Shown here piece after piece: positions 25,080 to 37,033 of a stretch of DNA of 64,000 bases. Position 1 is the stretch's first letter, and every line of letters starts with the position of its first letter. Made by a program: the position numbers and the translations under genes. The notes under the pieces are model-generated. The model did not search any database, was not told where the DNA came from, and saw only the letters and a program-made list of their open reading frames with translations. Source of the DNA: Cryptomeria japonica (Eukaryota > Streptophyta > Pinopsida > Cupressales > Cupressaceae); the NCBI RefSeq assembly GCF_030272615.1, contig NC_081415.1, positions 623,409,740 to 623,473,739 of the forward strand, given 5' to 3'.

Positions 25080-26290
25080 AATATATATTAGAAATATGAA
25101 CCATCAAGACTAGATTGAAATAATCTTGTTAGAAAAATAGCAAAATAGACCAACCAATAAATTAAGAACAGAGTTGGAGACAAAGAAAAATAGATCTATA
25201 GGGATACATAAGTAACATCTAAACCAGATAAATACTTGGCTTACATAAAAGTTAACTAGAACACAACACAACCCAACTACATAGAACCATAACAAATATA
25301 AACAATCTATTGATGATTAGAGTTGGGACCTAATATGAGTCTTCTAGGTTTAGAGGTATTCACTCCTCTTCTTGTGCCAAACAAAAATCCAAGAAGAAAC
25401 ATATTTCTCTAGAAATTCAAAAGGATAAATGGTGGAGGATCCATCAGAGATAGTAGATGAGTCCAACAAGTAACCCATTGAGCCCATAAGGAGAACATGA
25501 AAATCTAGAGAAAGGGACAATAAAACCATGGATGGGATGAGTCCCAAACGTAGAGGATCACTAGAAGGAGCCAAAGGAACAATAGCAACATGAGTCAATA
25601 AAATGGCACTATAGAAGTAATGACAATTAGATAAGGAACAAGATGAACCATTTAAATAGCTTGGGCTTCTTGAGTAAAGGCAACAAGAGCAAAGATATCA
25701 TTATCTACTAGTGTAGGTATAAAAGTTAGAGAGGGAGATGTACAATTAGTAAGAGAAACTGACTTAGAGCTCAAAATTGTAGGAAACATTGTAATATGAC
25801 ATCGTTCAATGCCCTTCCACTAGGTTGGAGAGGAATGAAGCTGGGATCCATGGGGGCATGCTAAGAATAAATTCCTAGTAGTGAAACAATGTTTGGATTT
25901 GAAATGGGTTTATTTTAGTCCAGGATCTATCCCCAAGACAAATCACTGACCTTATGTGTACTTTGAGCATGAAGAGTCTCATAAAACTCTAGGTCTACGA
26001 AAATACTAGCAAAGGAAGTACAAGAGAAAACATCGGTATTAGGGTCTACTTTGATGAAATGGTCCAATGTGTTTCTAATAGCTTCATAGGTAGAATTGCG
26101 CCAAAAGTGGAGGGAACTATGTGTATACCTTACCTAGGTAGAGAAAAACTCAATATGATCCACTAAAGGGTTGAACGGGGAAAACCAAAGGTAGAGGGAA
26201 AGGGCATGAGAATACCAATTATATATACCCATAGATAGCACATCATTTGTATCACTAGTAGAGTCAAAATAAATAGTTGAAAGTGGTCAT
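25080..26290 (-). pseudogene. LINE ORF1 remnant with DUF4283-like segment (minus strand)
   Basis: Read on the minus strand, 26190 to about 25920 gives PFNPLVDHIEFF, a broken VRYTHSSLHFW, then YEAIRNTLDHFIKVDPNTD and, after a shift, a short Pro/Phe/Cys piece. This order (PF.PL, W.R, L..FW, A.G..LG.., .VD) is that of the DUF4283 region of plant LINE ORF1 proteins, which bind RNA. Further minus-strand sequence down to about 25350 includes an 82-codon open piece that I do not recognise. The remnant truncates the left end of copy C. It is dead by stops and frameshifts. Confidence 0.45.
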
Positions 26291-26299
26291 TTAAATTTT

Positions 26300-28605
26300 T
26301 TAAGACAACCCCAATACAAGGTCATGTATATAGATGCATCAGAGTTCATTATCCATCACGACATGTGAAATCACGCTCATTACAAAGGTTTCACTAACAT
26401 CCAAGGAGGAATTTTTAATCCCATCATAAAAATGCAATTTTATGATTCTTTTCCTCTTTTCCATATCTTTTTAAATTTTTATTATATCAATCAATTAAAT
26501 ATTTTATGTTTGTCTTATTAGGAGATTTGGATTCCGGGTACAAGATTTAGATTTAACCATGACATAGGTTTTTTTTTTCTTTCATTATTTTCTTTATAGC
26601 TAACATGAATAGCTATGCCCACCTTCACTAATTTAGAATTATGTGAATACATCTCTTTGTAAGTAGCAATATAACTACAAAATTGGTTTTGAGTTTTGAG
26701 GTGGTGCTCCAATGCCCATCACTAATTAATCTTATAAATTGAGCAAAGAAAAAAATAATTTATTCAATTATCCCACCCCTCATCTTCCCTCAAACAAAAT
26801 TCAAATATGCAAGAATTATTTTAACAAAATATGGGCATTTAATGATAGAGAGACCATCTGTTAAGGGTATAAAGTTCTTTATGTGGAGAAACTTATCTAT
26901 CAAGGATTTGGCCTATCAAATCCCACGCAACTTCTTTGAAAGGTTCACTATAGTAGTGTTGTTATATGCATATTCGCCAATACTAAATAAACCAATTAGA
27001 GTCTAATGAGACCCTTAGCTATTCGATCAATTATTTTCTACTATTCATGTGACATTAAAAAGTGCTTGATTCTTAATATTGAAACCCATTGATCAGTATC
27101 CATTAGCATATTCTCCATCTGATATTCTAAATATCAAGGCATGTTTTTGAGAATTTCACCATTTGTACTATATATTTTTTCCATCTTTTTTCACAATATG
27201 ATCAAAATCATTCTATTTAATTTCTCACTCAAATGAACACTAATACATAACCCCTATAATATAAACCTAAAATCAAATGTGATCAATATTTGACACAAAA
27301 TAAGAGGAAGTTAGGTACATGGAAATTCTTCCCAAGCTTATGTTAGACGAGAGTAATGTACATGGTTGATCTTTACAACTATCGGATAACACATATACAA
27401 CACAAATAGAACTATACCACAATAGTAATGTACCTAGAAAATTTAACCTCAAGATAAAAAACACATGCTTGAAGTTAAAAACATGAACAAATTATATTAT
27501 CGGTAAAAAAATTACAATGCAATCAAACATAAATATCTTTATACGAGTATTGCCAACATAGAGCTCTAGAATAAATCTAGTAGCTTAACAATCTATGCAA
27601 ACCAACTACCAAAACCTCCATCTCAAGCATCTAATAAATTAGAGAAACATTACATAAAATCATCAAAAGGTAGTTATGAAACCTTGAGTTAAAACCATGT
27701 AAATTGTGGCTTCCAAATCCTTAGTTTAAAATCCAACGCCTAAATTCAAGATAAGTCAATGAGCTAAAAATAGCATATTCAATGGACCTATGTTGAAATT
27801 ATCATAGTTTACTCACCAACTTGCAAAATTAATTTTTGCTCCCTTATATCTATTCAAAGATGCCTTTATATCGTGGCAAAAGTTGATCAACAATTATAAC
27901 TCCATCTTACAACATCGGAAAAGATGCCACTATTTTTCCATCGTTAACATTTGCTAATAGGAGAGTGCCGTTGACATTTTAGACAGTATACACAAAATTA
28001 ATCCAATCCATTGAGATTTTGGACAATATACACAAAAGTAATGCTGACTCCAATGCTTTACTATCTATTACCATCAACGTCAATGCTAACTTTGAGCTTA
28101 CTCCTCAAACAAGTTAATTATGTATAAGAGAATTTATACTTCAATTTTGTCAACCTTTTTGTTTGAAGTAAAACTTTTGATATTTAAAAATCATTTTTCA
28201 GAGAGTCAGAAAAGCAATGATGATCCACATAACAGCGCGATATTGACTAATAGCTAGGCAATAATAGACATGGTATGGGCACGTCTGTAACACCATTAAT
28301 GCTTATGGTGCACCAATAATAGACGAAATATGAGAGCTGTGCAATTGCAGTCACATATTTCATAGGGATTGTTTGGATAAATGGATTGATAACCATAAGG
28401 ATTCGTGCCCTTTCTGCAAGTGTCCTCTGCTTCAACCAACTGTTATTTTTTTGAATTTAACAGTCTTGATATTCTGTTTTTAAGTTGTCGAGGAAGAGAA
28501 TAGTAGAAAGCTTTCCATTTCTTTATGAAAGACAAGGCCAAAAAACCACAGAAAAACAAACAAAAGTTGCATTTTGGAGAAACAATAAAATCTACACCTG
28601 TATCT
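26300..28605 (+). repeat. Segmental repeat copy C (with RING pseudogene)
   Basis: It starts in the equivalent of 4900 (A) and 17630 (B), with AATACAAGGTCATGTATATAG shared with copy A, and runs through the promoter-proximal block (28185-28316) into a truncated RING coding end and 3' flank. Its left side is lost against a LINE remnant, and its right side is cut at 28605 by copia-1's LTR. No other gene is inside. Confidence 0.75.
28322..28466 (+). pseudogene. RING-H2 pseudogene (C-terminal third only)
   Basis: The sequence is closely similar to codons 103 to the end of the intact gene at 19867. It keeps the second half of the RING (CNC, CSHIFHRDC, then CPFC). Promoter-proximal sequence joins directly to it at about 28316, so TATA, start codon and the first CxxC are deleted. 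Within the remaining frame CGA has become TGA at 28331-28333, a CpG-type transition. A change in the T-run at the end also destroys the normal stop. It cannot encode a RING protein. Confidence 0.85.
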
Positions 28606-29195
28606 TGTTAATTTCTATAAGTGCTCAACAAATATCACAGAGAAAAAACAAGATTGGTGTTTATCTATCTGATTTGTAACAATTAATACATTGGGTTAAT
28701 TACCAAAATGAATAATGGAAGTAAATTTGCATGAAACCAAACACATAAACAAAATAACACAGATAACACCTATATACCCCAGAAACTCTAATGTGGGAAA
28801 AACTTGCAAATGTTAAATCTTATATTCAACGTCAAGAGCAAATTTTCTTTCAAGAATACAATCCTAGTTGCTTCAATGATCTTACATATATAGCCCACTT
28901 GATGAAACATCAATCATGCAAGACAAGAGAAACTTTCCTCACATGACACAACCTAAGAGAAACATTCCTTACATGATGAAAAATAGAACTTTCCTTACAT
29001 GATGCAAGAGAAAGGAAAATTGTCTCACATAACTTAGACTAACTCACACATAAAACCACTCTTCGTTTTAACCTCACAACTCTAAGAAACGTTCTATTTA
29101 CAGAATAGAAAACATTCTCTTGCTAAACATTCAACTTGAGTTGCACTTAAGAAACTTCCACACTTAACACCTTCTAAACTATAGAAAAATCAACA
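28606..29195 (-). mobile_element. Copia-1 3' LTR (590 bp)
   Basis: On the minus strand it starts TGTTGATTTTTC (29195) and ends ...AAATTAACA (28606), with TG...CA ends. It is preceded by the purine-rich tract GCTAAGAGACAA (29196-29207). A related, diverged sequence is at 61139-61500. It was inserted into the 3' flank of copy C after TATCT (28601-28605). Confidence 0.75.
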
Positions 29196-29207
29196 TTGTC
29201 TCTTAGC

Positions 29208-32200
29208 AAGGAAGGTGTTCAGCACAACACCCAGCTGATCCCTAAAGAAAAACTTACTCTTCATCAGGGTCTTCATCACGATGTCTGCTATCTGCTCATC
29301 CATAGGAATTACTGTAGCTTCACTACCCCCTTCTCCACACAATCTTTAATGAAGTGATACTTGATCTCAATGTGCTTTGATTTGTCATGAAGCACTGGAA
29401 TCTCAAAGAGTTTGATACAACTCTGATTATCATAGTAAATGATCGTAGGATCTAGCTCTTGATCAAATAGCCTAGATAGAAGTTTTTGAAGCTAGATAGC
29501 CTCACATGTAGCCATACTAACTGCCATGTACTCAGCCTCCATAGAACTCAGTGCAAATGAATTTTGTTTTCTGTTGTACCAAGAGACTCCTCTTGATTCC
29601 AAGCTGAAACAACACCTTGAAGTGCTCTTCCTGTCAGTTGTACTACCTGGCCAATCTGCATCTGTGAGCCCATCGAGCTTCACTCCATCCTATTGAATAT
29701 ACTCTAGCCCATAATCAATTGTTCCTTGGAGATACCTTAAAACATGCTCCACAACTATCCAGTGCGCACATTTAGGTTCCACAATAAACTAAATGAGTGA
29801 ATTCACTACAAAACAAAATGTCTAGCCTTATGTTGACTAGATACATAAGAGAGCCTATCAACTTTGTATATAAAGTTGGGTCCACTGGCTTTGATTTAGA
29901 AGCATCAAGTTGGTCACAAGTGGCGTGGACATCAGCTTATAGTTTTCCATCCAGATCACTTCAAGATATAAATTATATACTTCCTCTATCCAAGGAAGAT
30001 TTCTCCATCTTTCTATCACAACTCCAATCCTAGAAAGTAGTGCATCAAACCCATGTTCTTCATCACAAACTCTCTTGCAAGATCCCACTTGTAGTGGGCT
30101 ATGAGCTGTCAAAAATAGGACATCAACATACAACACCAATATGAGAAGCTCACCCTTCACCTAAACATAGTACAAGTTTTGGTTAACCTCTCTTGGTGAA
30201 GCCCATGCTCTGCAAGTAGCCATCAATATGTAGATATCATGGGAATCCCTCTCATGCACCTCAAAACACTCTAGTTGTGATATGTAAATCTTTTCCTGAA
30301 TCACTCCATTGAGGAAGGTCGTCTTCACATCCATCTAGTGAATCCTTCAACCCATTTGTGCTGCTACAGAAATGATAGTCCTTATGGATGAGTACCTAGC
30401 TATTGGAGTAAAGGTCTCGTCATAGTTGATACCTTCATTATGAGAAAACCCCCTAGCCACAAACTAGGCTTTGAACTTTTCTGCACTACCATCTTTAGCA
30501 TGCTTGATCTTATACAACCATCTTGACCCCACCACTAACTTGTTTTCAGGTTGTGGCACTACCTCCCACATGCTATTCTTTATGATGGAAAAATACTCTT
30601 GCACCATGGCATCCCTCCATACCTTGTAATTGGGTGCCTCCTGAAAGATGGAAGGCTCCACCTCAATCAGTTCACTCATAAGTGCCATATAATCAGAATA
30701 AGTTTTGGGAGCCTTTCTCTGTCTAACAGGATTATGGGGATCACCAACATACTCTTGGGCCTCTCTTATTTTCTTCTCATTTTCACTATTTCTCCTCCTC
30801 CCTATGATATGAGTTTGAGAATGAGGAATCCTTAGTTTTTCCTCTTGATCAACTTTCTCAACCTTCCTGCTCTATTCTCTAGCTTGCATGATTCAAGTTT
30901 TAGGAATTTGTGCGACCTCAACCTTGGGTTCCTACTCCTTCTGCCGAACCTCCATCAAGATTCCATATTTCTAAAGAGCCCTTTCCTCCTCGAACTTCAC
31001 ATCTTTGTGAATAACTATTTTGTTAAGGGCAAGAATATAAACATGATAGGCCTTAGAATTGTAACTGCACCCAACTAGGATACCCTTCTCTACAGTTGGT
31101 TCCAACTTCATTCTCTTCTCCATGGGAATATGGCAATACATAATTCATCTAAAGATGTGAGTGTCCCTTGAATTTGGTTTCTTCCTGATGAACGCCTCTT
31201 CTACACTCAATTTGCGGAACACTTTATGTGGGCTCCTATTCTAGAAATACATGACTATATTGCAAGCTTCTACCCATAAAAACCAAGGAAAATCCTAATC
31301 ATAAAGCATGGCCTTGGTTGCTCTAGCTAAACCCATGTTTTTCCATTTAACAACCCTATTCTATTGAGGGTTGTACAAAACTGTCAACTCTTTCTTGATA
31401 CCTTCCTAAGTACAAAAATCTTTGAAGGCATTCAAGGTATCTTGGCCTCCATTATTAGACCTTAGTATCTTGATCTTCATCCATATTTGGTTCTACACAA
31501 GAGCCTTAAACTCTTTGAGCCTATTGAAGACTTTTCATCTTTATTTTTTAGAAAATATATCCATGTCTTCTTCGAGAAATAATCAATGAAAGTAAGATAA
31601 TACTCATTACCCATTCAAGGATTCTATTGACATGGTTCAACATACATCTGAGTGTATAAGATCCAAAATCCCTTTGGATCTAGTGTTGCTATTTGGAAAA
31701 TTGGTCTTGGCATATTTCCCAACAGTACAACCCTTGCACATGTCATGATTTTTGACCTTCATCTTAGGAAACCCTGTCATTATTTCCTTGAGCTCATTAA
31801 GTGCTCCATGGTAAAGATGAGCCATCCTGTTGTTCCACAATTCTCCTAGCCCTCTACAACTGCTCACCAATGCATGTGCTGGCTCAAACTGTAACCAAAA
31901 CAAGCCACCATGCCTGAATCCAATCACTTTTTCTACCTAGGAATTCTTTAGACAGATATAGAATTTTCCCTATTCAAAGGTTACGATGTAACCCTTGTTC
32001 TCCAAAGTAGAAACAAAGATTAAATTATTTGTCATGCAAGGGACATACAACCTATCCTCCACCAACAATGATTTGCCACTCCCTTTGAAATTTGATTGTG
32101 CCAACACCAATTGCATGGTACTTAGCATCGTCTCAAATCTCAATACAAAAATCCAACTTCTTCTCCTCCAATTTAGTGAAACATTATTTGACTCCCATCA

Positions 32201-32878
32201 TGTAGCAAGAAGCACCACTATCAATATAGAAAACACTATTGCCAATTGAGCTTGAGAGACACAAAATGAGTGAAAACTCATTCTCAAATGGTGTTGCAAA
32301 ATCCACCTCTGTAATAGTCACAACTTGGTTCTTCAACTTACCCTTGGTTTTTCTTATTTGGACACTCACTAGCATACTAACCCATCTGATGGTAGCATAA
32401 ACAATTTATCTTACTCTAATCTTTCTTCTTCCCATTCTTGGAACAAGACCCTTTAGTTTTCCCTTTATTGAACTTCTCCTTACCCTTGCTTGCAAGAGCA
32501 AGATTTTCTTCATCATTTACCTTCTTTGTCTAACCTCCCTGATGAGAATTTTCATGGATCTCTTCCTAGACAAAATCATCCCAAAGCCTCGCTTAGTCGG
32601 GTAGGTGATATTTGTTGGCAACACAGTTGATAAACACTTCCTAGTGCTTTGAAAAACCATTCTAGGCTATCCGCACCAGCTCGTCATCAACAATTGTCTC
32701 TCTAACAACAACCAACTCGTCCCTTACCTATGTCAACCTATACAAGTAAGAGGTTACACTATATCCCTTGGAAATCTTGATGTTATATGCAATTTGTCAT
32801 TAAGCATCATCTTATTACTCTAATAGTCACTCCAGGATAAAGTTTTGTGAGCATTTCCCACATTTACTTGGTGGTGTC
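29208..32878 (-). pseudogene. Copia-1 gag-pol remnant (Ty1/copia)
   Basis: On the minus strand the domains appear in copia order. Gag end with a ruined zinc-knuckle zone is at about 32400-32878. Protease DSGAS is at about 32215. GAG-pre-integrase follows at 31927-31637 (RMAHL.HGALN, then C-x2-C and GKYAK, HSDVC), then decayed integrase. RT start is at 30688-30464 (EAPNYKVWRDAM, SRWLYKIKHA), RT middle near 30150 (YVDV in place of YVDD), RNase H at 29683-29492 (DADWPGS, STDRKSTS, SSMEAEYMA) and the C-terminal DEQIADI at about 29280. The protein would have been a polyprotein for reverse transcription and integration. Dozens of stops and frameshifts show great age. The gag is cut at 32878 by the gypsy LTR. 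Confidence 0.85.
32783..32878 (-). repeat. 96-bp copia-1 gag block duplicated at 60704-60799
   Basis: By eye it aligns without indels to 60704-60799, with about four mismatches. It marks the left edge of the gypsy nest. A simple insertion would leave a 5-bp duplication, so the 96-bp copy needs another explanation. Confidence 0.8.
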
Positions 32879-33836
32879 TGTTGTTCTCAAATTCTGATTT
32901 CCCTATGTCCTCTGTAAGAAAATTAGAGCCTCTATTGCATATGGAGAGAACGATAAGAAAATCAAATTCCAGAATAACATATAACAAGGTTTATACTAAA
33001 CCTTCTACACTTTAAGCTTATCCTAAGCTTAGGTGGATATACCTCTTGTGAATATTTTCACAATTATAATATAAGATTTACAGTAAACCAGTGTTAGAAA
33101 TTTGTAAACCTTATCACCTCAACAATACTGAAACATAAAAGAAAACTTGTGTTCATTTTCAGTCTTGACTCCAAGGAAGATAGAAAAACTCCACAAATGA
33201 TATCAGTGCCTTATCCGGGCTACAGAGTCACCCAAACTAAACAAGAATTCAAAATCTGGATATTCACATACATCTCATCACTTCGGCTTTATTAACCTAA
33301 CATATGCCTGACATATATATAAGTCTCTTCTTTATGCTAGAATTAGTCATCAAATTCAAGCAGAAAACTATTTATTTATATACTAACAGAAAGGTTTCAC
33401 GTATATTTAATTCCCCTCCTTGAGAGAAAAACCTAAAACATCTCTGTAAGATTTCCTTGCAAACCCTATTCAATCAAATAACCCTAGATTATTTAAAAGA
33501 AACCAGTAAATCAATGAATGCACACAAGAAGACAACAGAGATCTAGGCTCAAAATGCTTTGATCTGTATATTCATATTTATTTTCAAAATTGTACATAAC
33601 TCAAGGTGATTTCTTAAAGAACCCGAAAACCTTAGATATATTTCCATAGAGTTTCTTTACAAATTCTTGTGATGATCTTTTTTAATAGTCTTGCTATCCA
33701 TTTATAAATATATGGATGTGAACAAGCTTCAGACTTTCCTAGAAATAGTTTGTTAGAGCTATATTTCCCTCTTAAAAGAGGTTACAATCATTTTCATTCC
33801 TAACTTCTTGAAAATTGTTATAATGCTACAACATCA
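32879..33836 (-). mobile_element. Gypsy G1 3' LTR (958 bp)
   Basis: Read on the minus strand it begins TGATGTTGTAGC (33836) and ends ...GAGAACAACA (32879), giving TG...CA ends. Copia-1 homology stops exactly at its outer end, after GTGTC. It contains a TATA-like TTTATAAATGG (about 33705) and AGGTTTTTCTCTCAAGG (about 33420). It starts 6 bp after the ORF-X stop. The equivalent in G2 is 59796-60328, truncated. Confidence 0.65.
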
Positions 33837-33841
33837 ATTGA

Positions 33842-36800
33842 TTATCCTTGATCCTCCACTTCTTGCACCATATACTTGTCTTTCCATTCTCTAAACATGT
33901 CATCACTAGGCCAAGAGTAAGTAACAATTTTCTTCTTCAACTTATTTAACCTTTTCCAAGTTCTCCTCAGCTGCTTGACTTCTCTCTCCAAAAAACCGTA
34001 ATGTGACCTCATCTTTTCAATTTCTTCAATTGTTCGAATGAATAAAGATGTATCATCGGAATTGATGACTTCATTTATCCATTGTGACAATTTATGTCCT
34101 AACTCACCAAGCCATACTTCATCTTTCAACTAATTTGAACTAACAAAACCTCCATGAAATAATTCAAACTTTTGGTTAGCATATTCCTTCCTATATAGGG
34201 TTTCTTTTCTCTCTAGACCAGCTCTTCCTTCTACTAACCTAGGCATACCTTTACCCAACCCACATGTGGATTTAATAGTGGCATCAACCTCTACCTTTTC
34301 ATAGGATGAGCACATAAGATCCAAGTTTTCTTCCCTTACCATCCATTTATTTAAAATTGGCTCCAGAGTAGCCTTGTCTTCCATCAAATCAGTCAACATG
34401 CTTAACACTCTTTTCATATATATATACACAATAGATGCCCCTATTGTGTCAGCAAACTTTAAAATTATTCCCCTGACCTTCTCCTCATATTTACTCGTAA
34501 ACATAGCCTGAGCTTGCTTCAATTTTTCCATTTCATCTTGAAAAGATTCACTAGATTGGAAATTAGGATTTACAGTGGATAAGGGAAACTCAATGATTGG
34601 ACTAGTAGATGGTGGTTTAGCTAGAAAAGAGGCAATCATCAAGGTAGAAGACTCACCTTGATGGTGTTGCCCTGCTATTTGATTCTTCAATTTGGCAATT
34701 GTACTGTCCCTTTGAGCTATTTCAGCTTTGGCTTCATTGTACGCTTTTAGGAACCTGGAGATCAGCCTATTCCTTGGCCTCTTTCTCAGCTACAGCCATG
34801 TTGAATTTTGCTGATTCCAAAATCATGCTAGTAACCTCCACTACCCTTGTGTCCTTCACTCTCTTCACAATCATGCCTCCGAGATAACGGGACTCTGAAG
34901 TGTCCTTCCTCCTTTTGTTCTCCTCCCTCCTTAGTGACCACATGACTAAGGTAGCATGATCATTGCTATAATTCTATCCTTCCAAGGGCTTTGTTTCTTT
35001 CCTTACTACCTCAAGGACTAATGCATCTGCTATATCCCATTCAGGCATAATCAAAATTCCCGCTTCTCCAACCATCTTCCTTCCTTGCTCTGGGGTGATT
35101 GTCCCAAATTCTATCAACATTTATTGCTTTATATCTTCCTCAACTGCAGATGCATCTTTGTGAGGACACTCACGTTTCCTTCTCTCACATCTTGCCTTAA
35201 ACTGGTCTATATTTTTTCTCCTAACAAATTGCATGAAGGAACCTATTTTGATGAAACTATCATCTGCCAAAAACTCCTCACTAGCCTGCTTAATGACAGA
35301 ATCCAGTTCTTTTCCTATAAAGTCCTCTGCCGTTAGGTCCATTTGGGCACTTGTTGGTTCTTTAGGCATTCCTTCTTGCAACTCCTCATAAGTGAGAGAA
35401 ATTTCCCCAAGGCTTCCTAATTGAAATAGTTGCTCTGCTACTACATGTTCATCCCCTATGTGTGTTGGGGATTGGGAGGGGGAATACAAGGGCTCATCTG
35501 TCTCTACTTCTGCCCCTACTTTCTGCCTCTTAGGGGAGTCTAGAATCTCCATAATATATTCTAATGCCCTTTTACCTTTTGAAGTAGAAGGCTCTTCCCT
35601 TATTGGCAGTAGTACACAGTACTTTGACCTATTCTACACTGTATATTTCCCTGGTGAGATTACCTTGACATAGGAAGGGTTAGCTAAAGACAATTTGGCC
35701 TTTTTAGGATTGGCTTTCATCACAACCTCCTTCTTTTCCTTTAGGGTTTGCATCAGATCCTCAAGATAACGTACCAAAAACTTAATGTTTTCCTGAAAAG
35801 GATGAAAACTAACCAAAGTATCATAATTACTGTCAAAATAATGAATGAAATCCAAAATCTTCTTAAAGGCTAACCATTTTTCCTTCCTAACTTCTTGCTC
35901 AGCCAAATTGAACTCATTCCTTATTAAATACTCAGGGAAGTGAAACTGGTGTGCTTTACCTTAACATACAGCCCTCTTCTTGAACATACCATTAAAAAAA
36001 TCATCTGGATCGACAAATCTTGCCGCTGTAGTAGACAACGTGTAAGGCTGAAAGAAATCATCAAAATGTGTTCGACCACCCTTGGTGATTACAAACTGAT
36101 GTGCTATGGTAACAGTTGGAAAAATTGTTCCTTTACCCCTATTCATCAATTCTGCTTCTTCCAAACCTCCAATTTGCCTCAAGATATCAGCAATTCATAT
36201 CTTCAATGGGACTTGATAGGGGAGAAAATATGGAGTTCCTCTAAAACCATAAACTTTGAAAATAGTAGAGACAAGGTATAGATATATACCACCCCAGTTG
36301 TGCACAATGTTGATGCCCTTAGCAAACTCTTTAGGCCTAAGGAATTCAAGGAGAGTTTTAGGAGTCCTAGGGCTCTGTGGGCATAAGAGGATTCTAAGCC
36401 TAGATGCAAAACATCTATCAAAATTCAAGTAGCTTGCATCTTACCTATCCCAAGATAGAACTATGCTACATAATTGAACATACATCTCCTCTCCATCCTT
36501 TTCCTTGAGCAGGTCCATTTCATTAGAAAAATATTCAACACCTTTAAATAAAAACATGTGCATAAGGAGAGAATACCACCCAAAAGGTCTATCCACCTTA
36601 GGATTCTTTATCCCTATCAATCCCTCATGAATGGCATCAGTGAGATAAGGTGCAAAATCAAAAATTACTGCTAGATATGGGTTCAAAATCAGTGCTATCA
36701 TGAGCATATAGTGGGTTGGCATAGTAGTTTCTGTAACTTCCCCAAGAATCTGACATAAGGACCAATACATCCCTTTAGCCCTCAAAGTAAATAGGTTTAA

Positions 36801-37033
36801 AGAGAAGGGTTCCATCGTTCTAGGGCCTACAACTGTCAATCCTCCTATTTTGGCGAAGAAGTCCTTCAAGGGGCCATTTCTGAGGTGGTCTCTCTGTGTG
36901 TCATAGACCTTTGCAAGTGTTTCAAAATTGATGGGCTCTAAATAATTTGATACCTCACTAAGTATGAAAACTCTCTTGAACTCATCATCATTTATTTCAA
37001 TTAGAGACCCACCATTACATTCTTTATAGTCCT
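33842..37033 (-). pseudogene. G1 ORF-X, 3' portion (unknown protein, retrotransposon-encoded)
   Basis: This is the larger part of a sense-strand frame lying downstream of gypsy integrase. From the copia-2 junction to about 35121 the pieces share one frame, then a one-base shift leads to the frame of 34690-33842. The order is: a GGLTVVGPRTMEPFSLN segment, a helical LLMHMFLFKG segment, a KGTIFPTVTIAHQFVI segment, a Lys-rich part, an acidic part (TAEDFIGKELD), and a C-terminal coiled coil (EIEKMRSHYGFLEREVKQL, 33900-34060). No signal peptide, transmembrane span, zinc site or enzyme motif is apparent, so it is not an obvious env. Stops here are sense codons in G2 and the reverse (e.g. the TAG at about 34129-34131 is a Gln codon in G2). 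Function unknown. Confidence 0.7.
37029..37033. repeat. Target-site duplication GTCCT (left of copia-2)
   Basis: Identical to 44265-44269. Removing copia-2 and one copy restores the order seen in G2 ORF-X. Confidence 0.9.

Noticed and set aside
33842-37033. ORF-X as a retroviral-type envelope protein
   Set aside because: No signal peptide, transmembrane helix or cleavage motif is visible. Position after pol alone is not enough.
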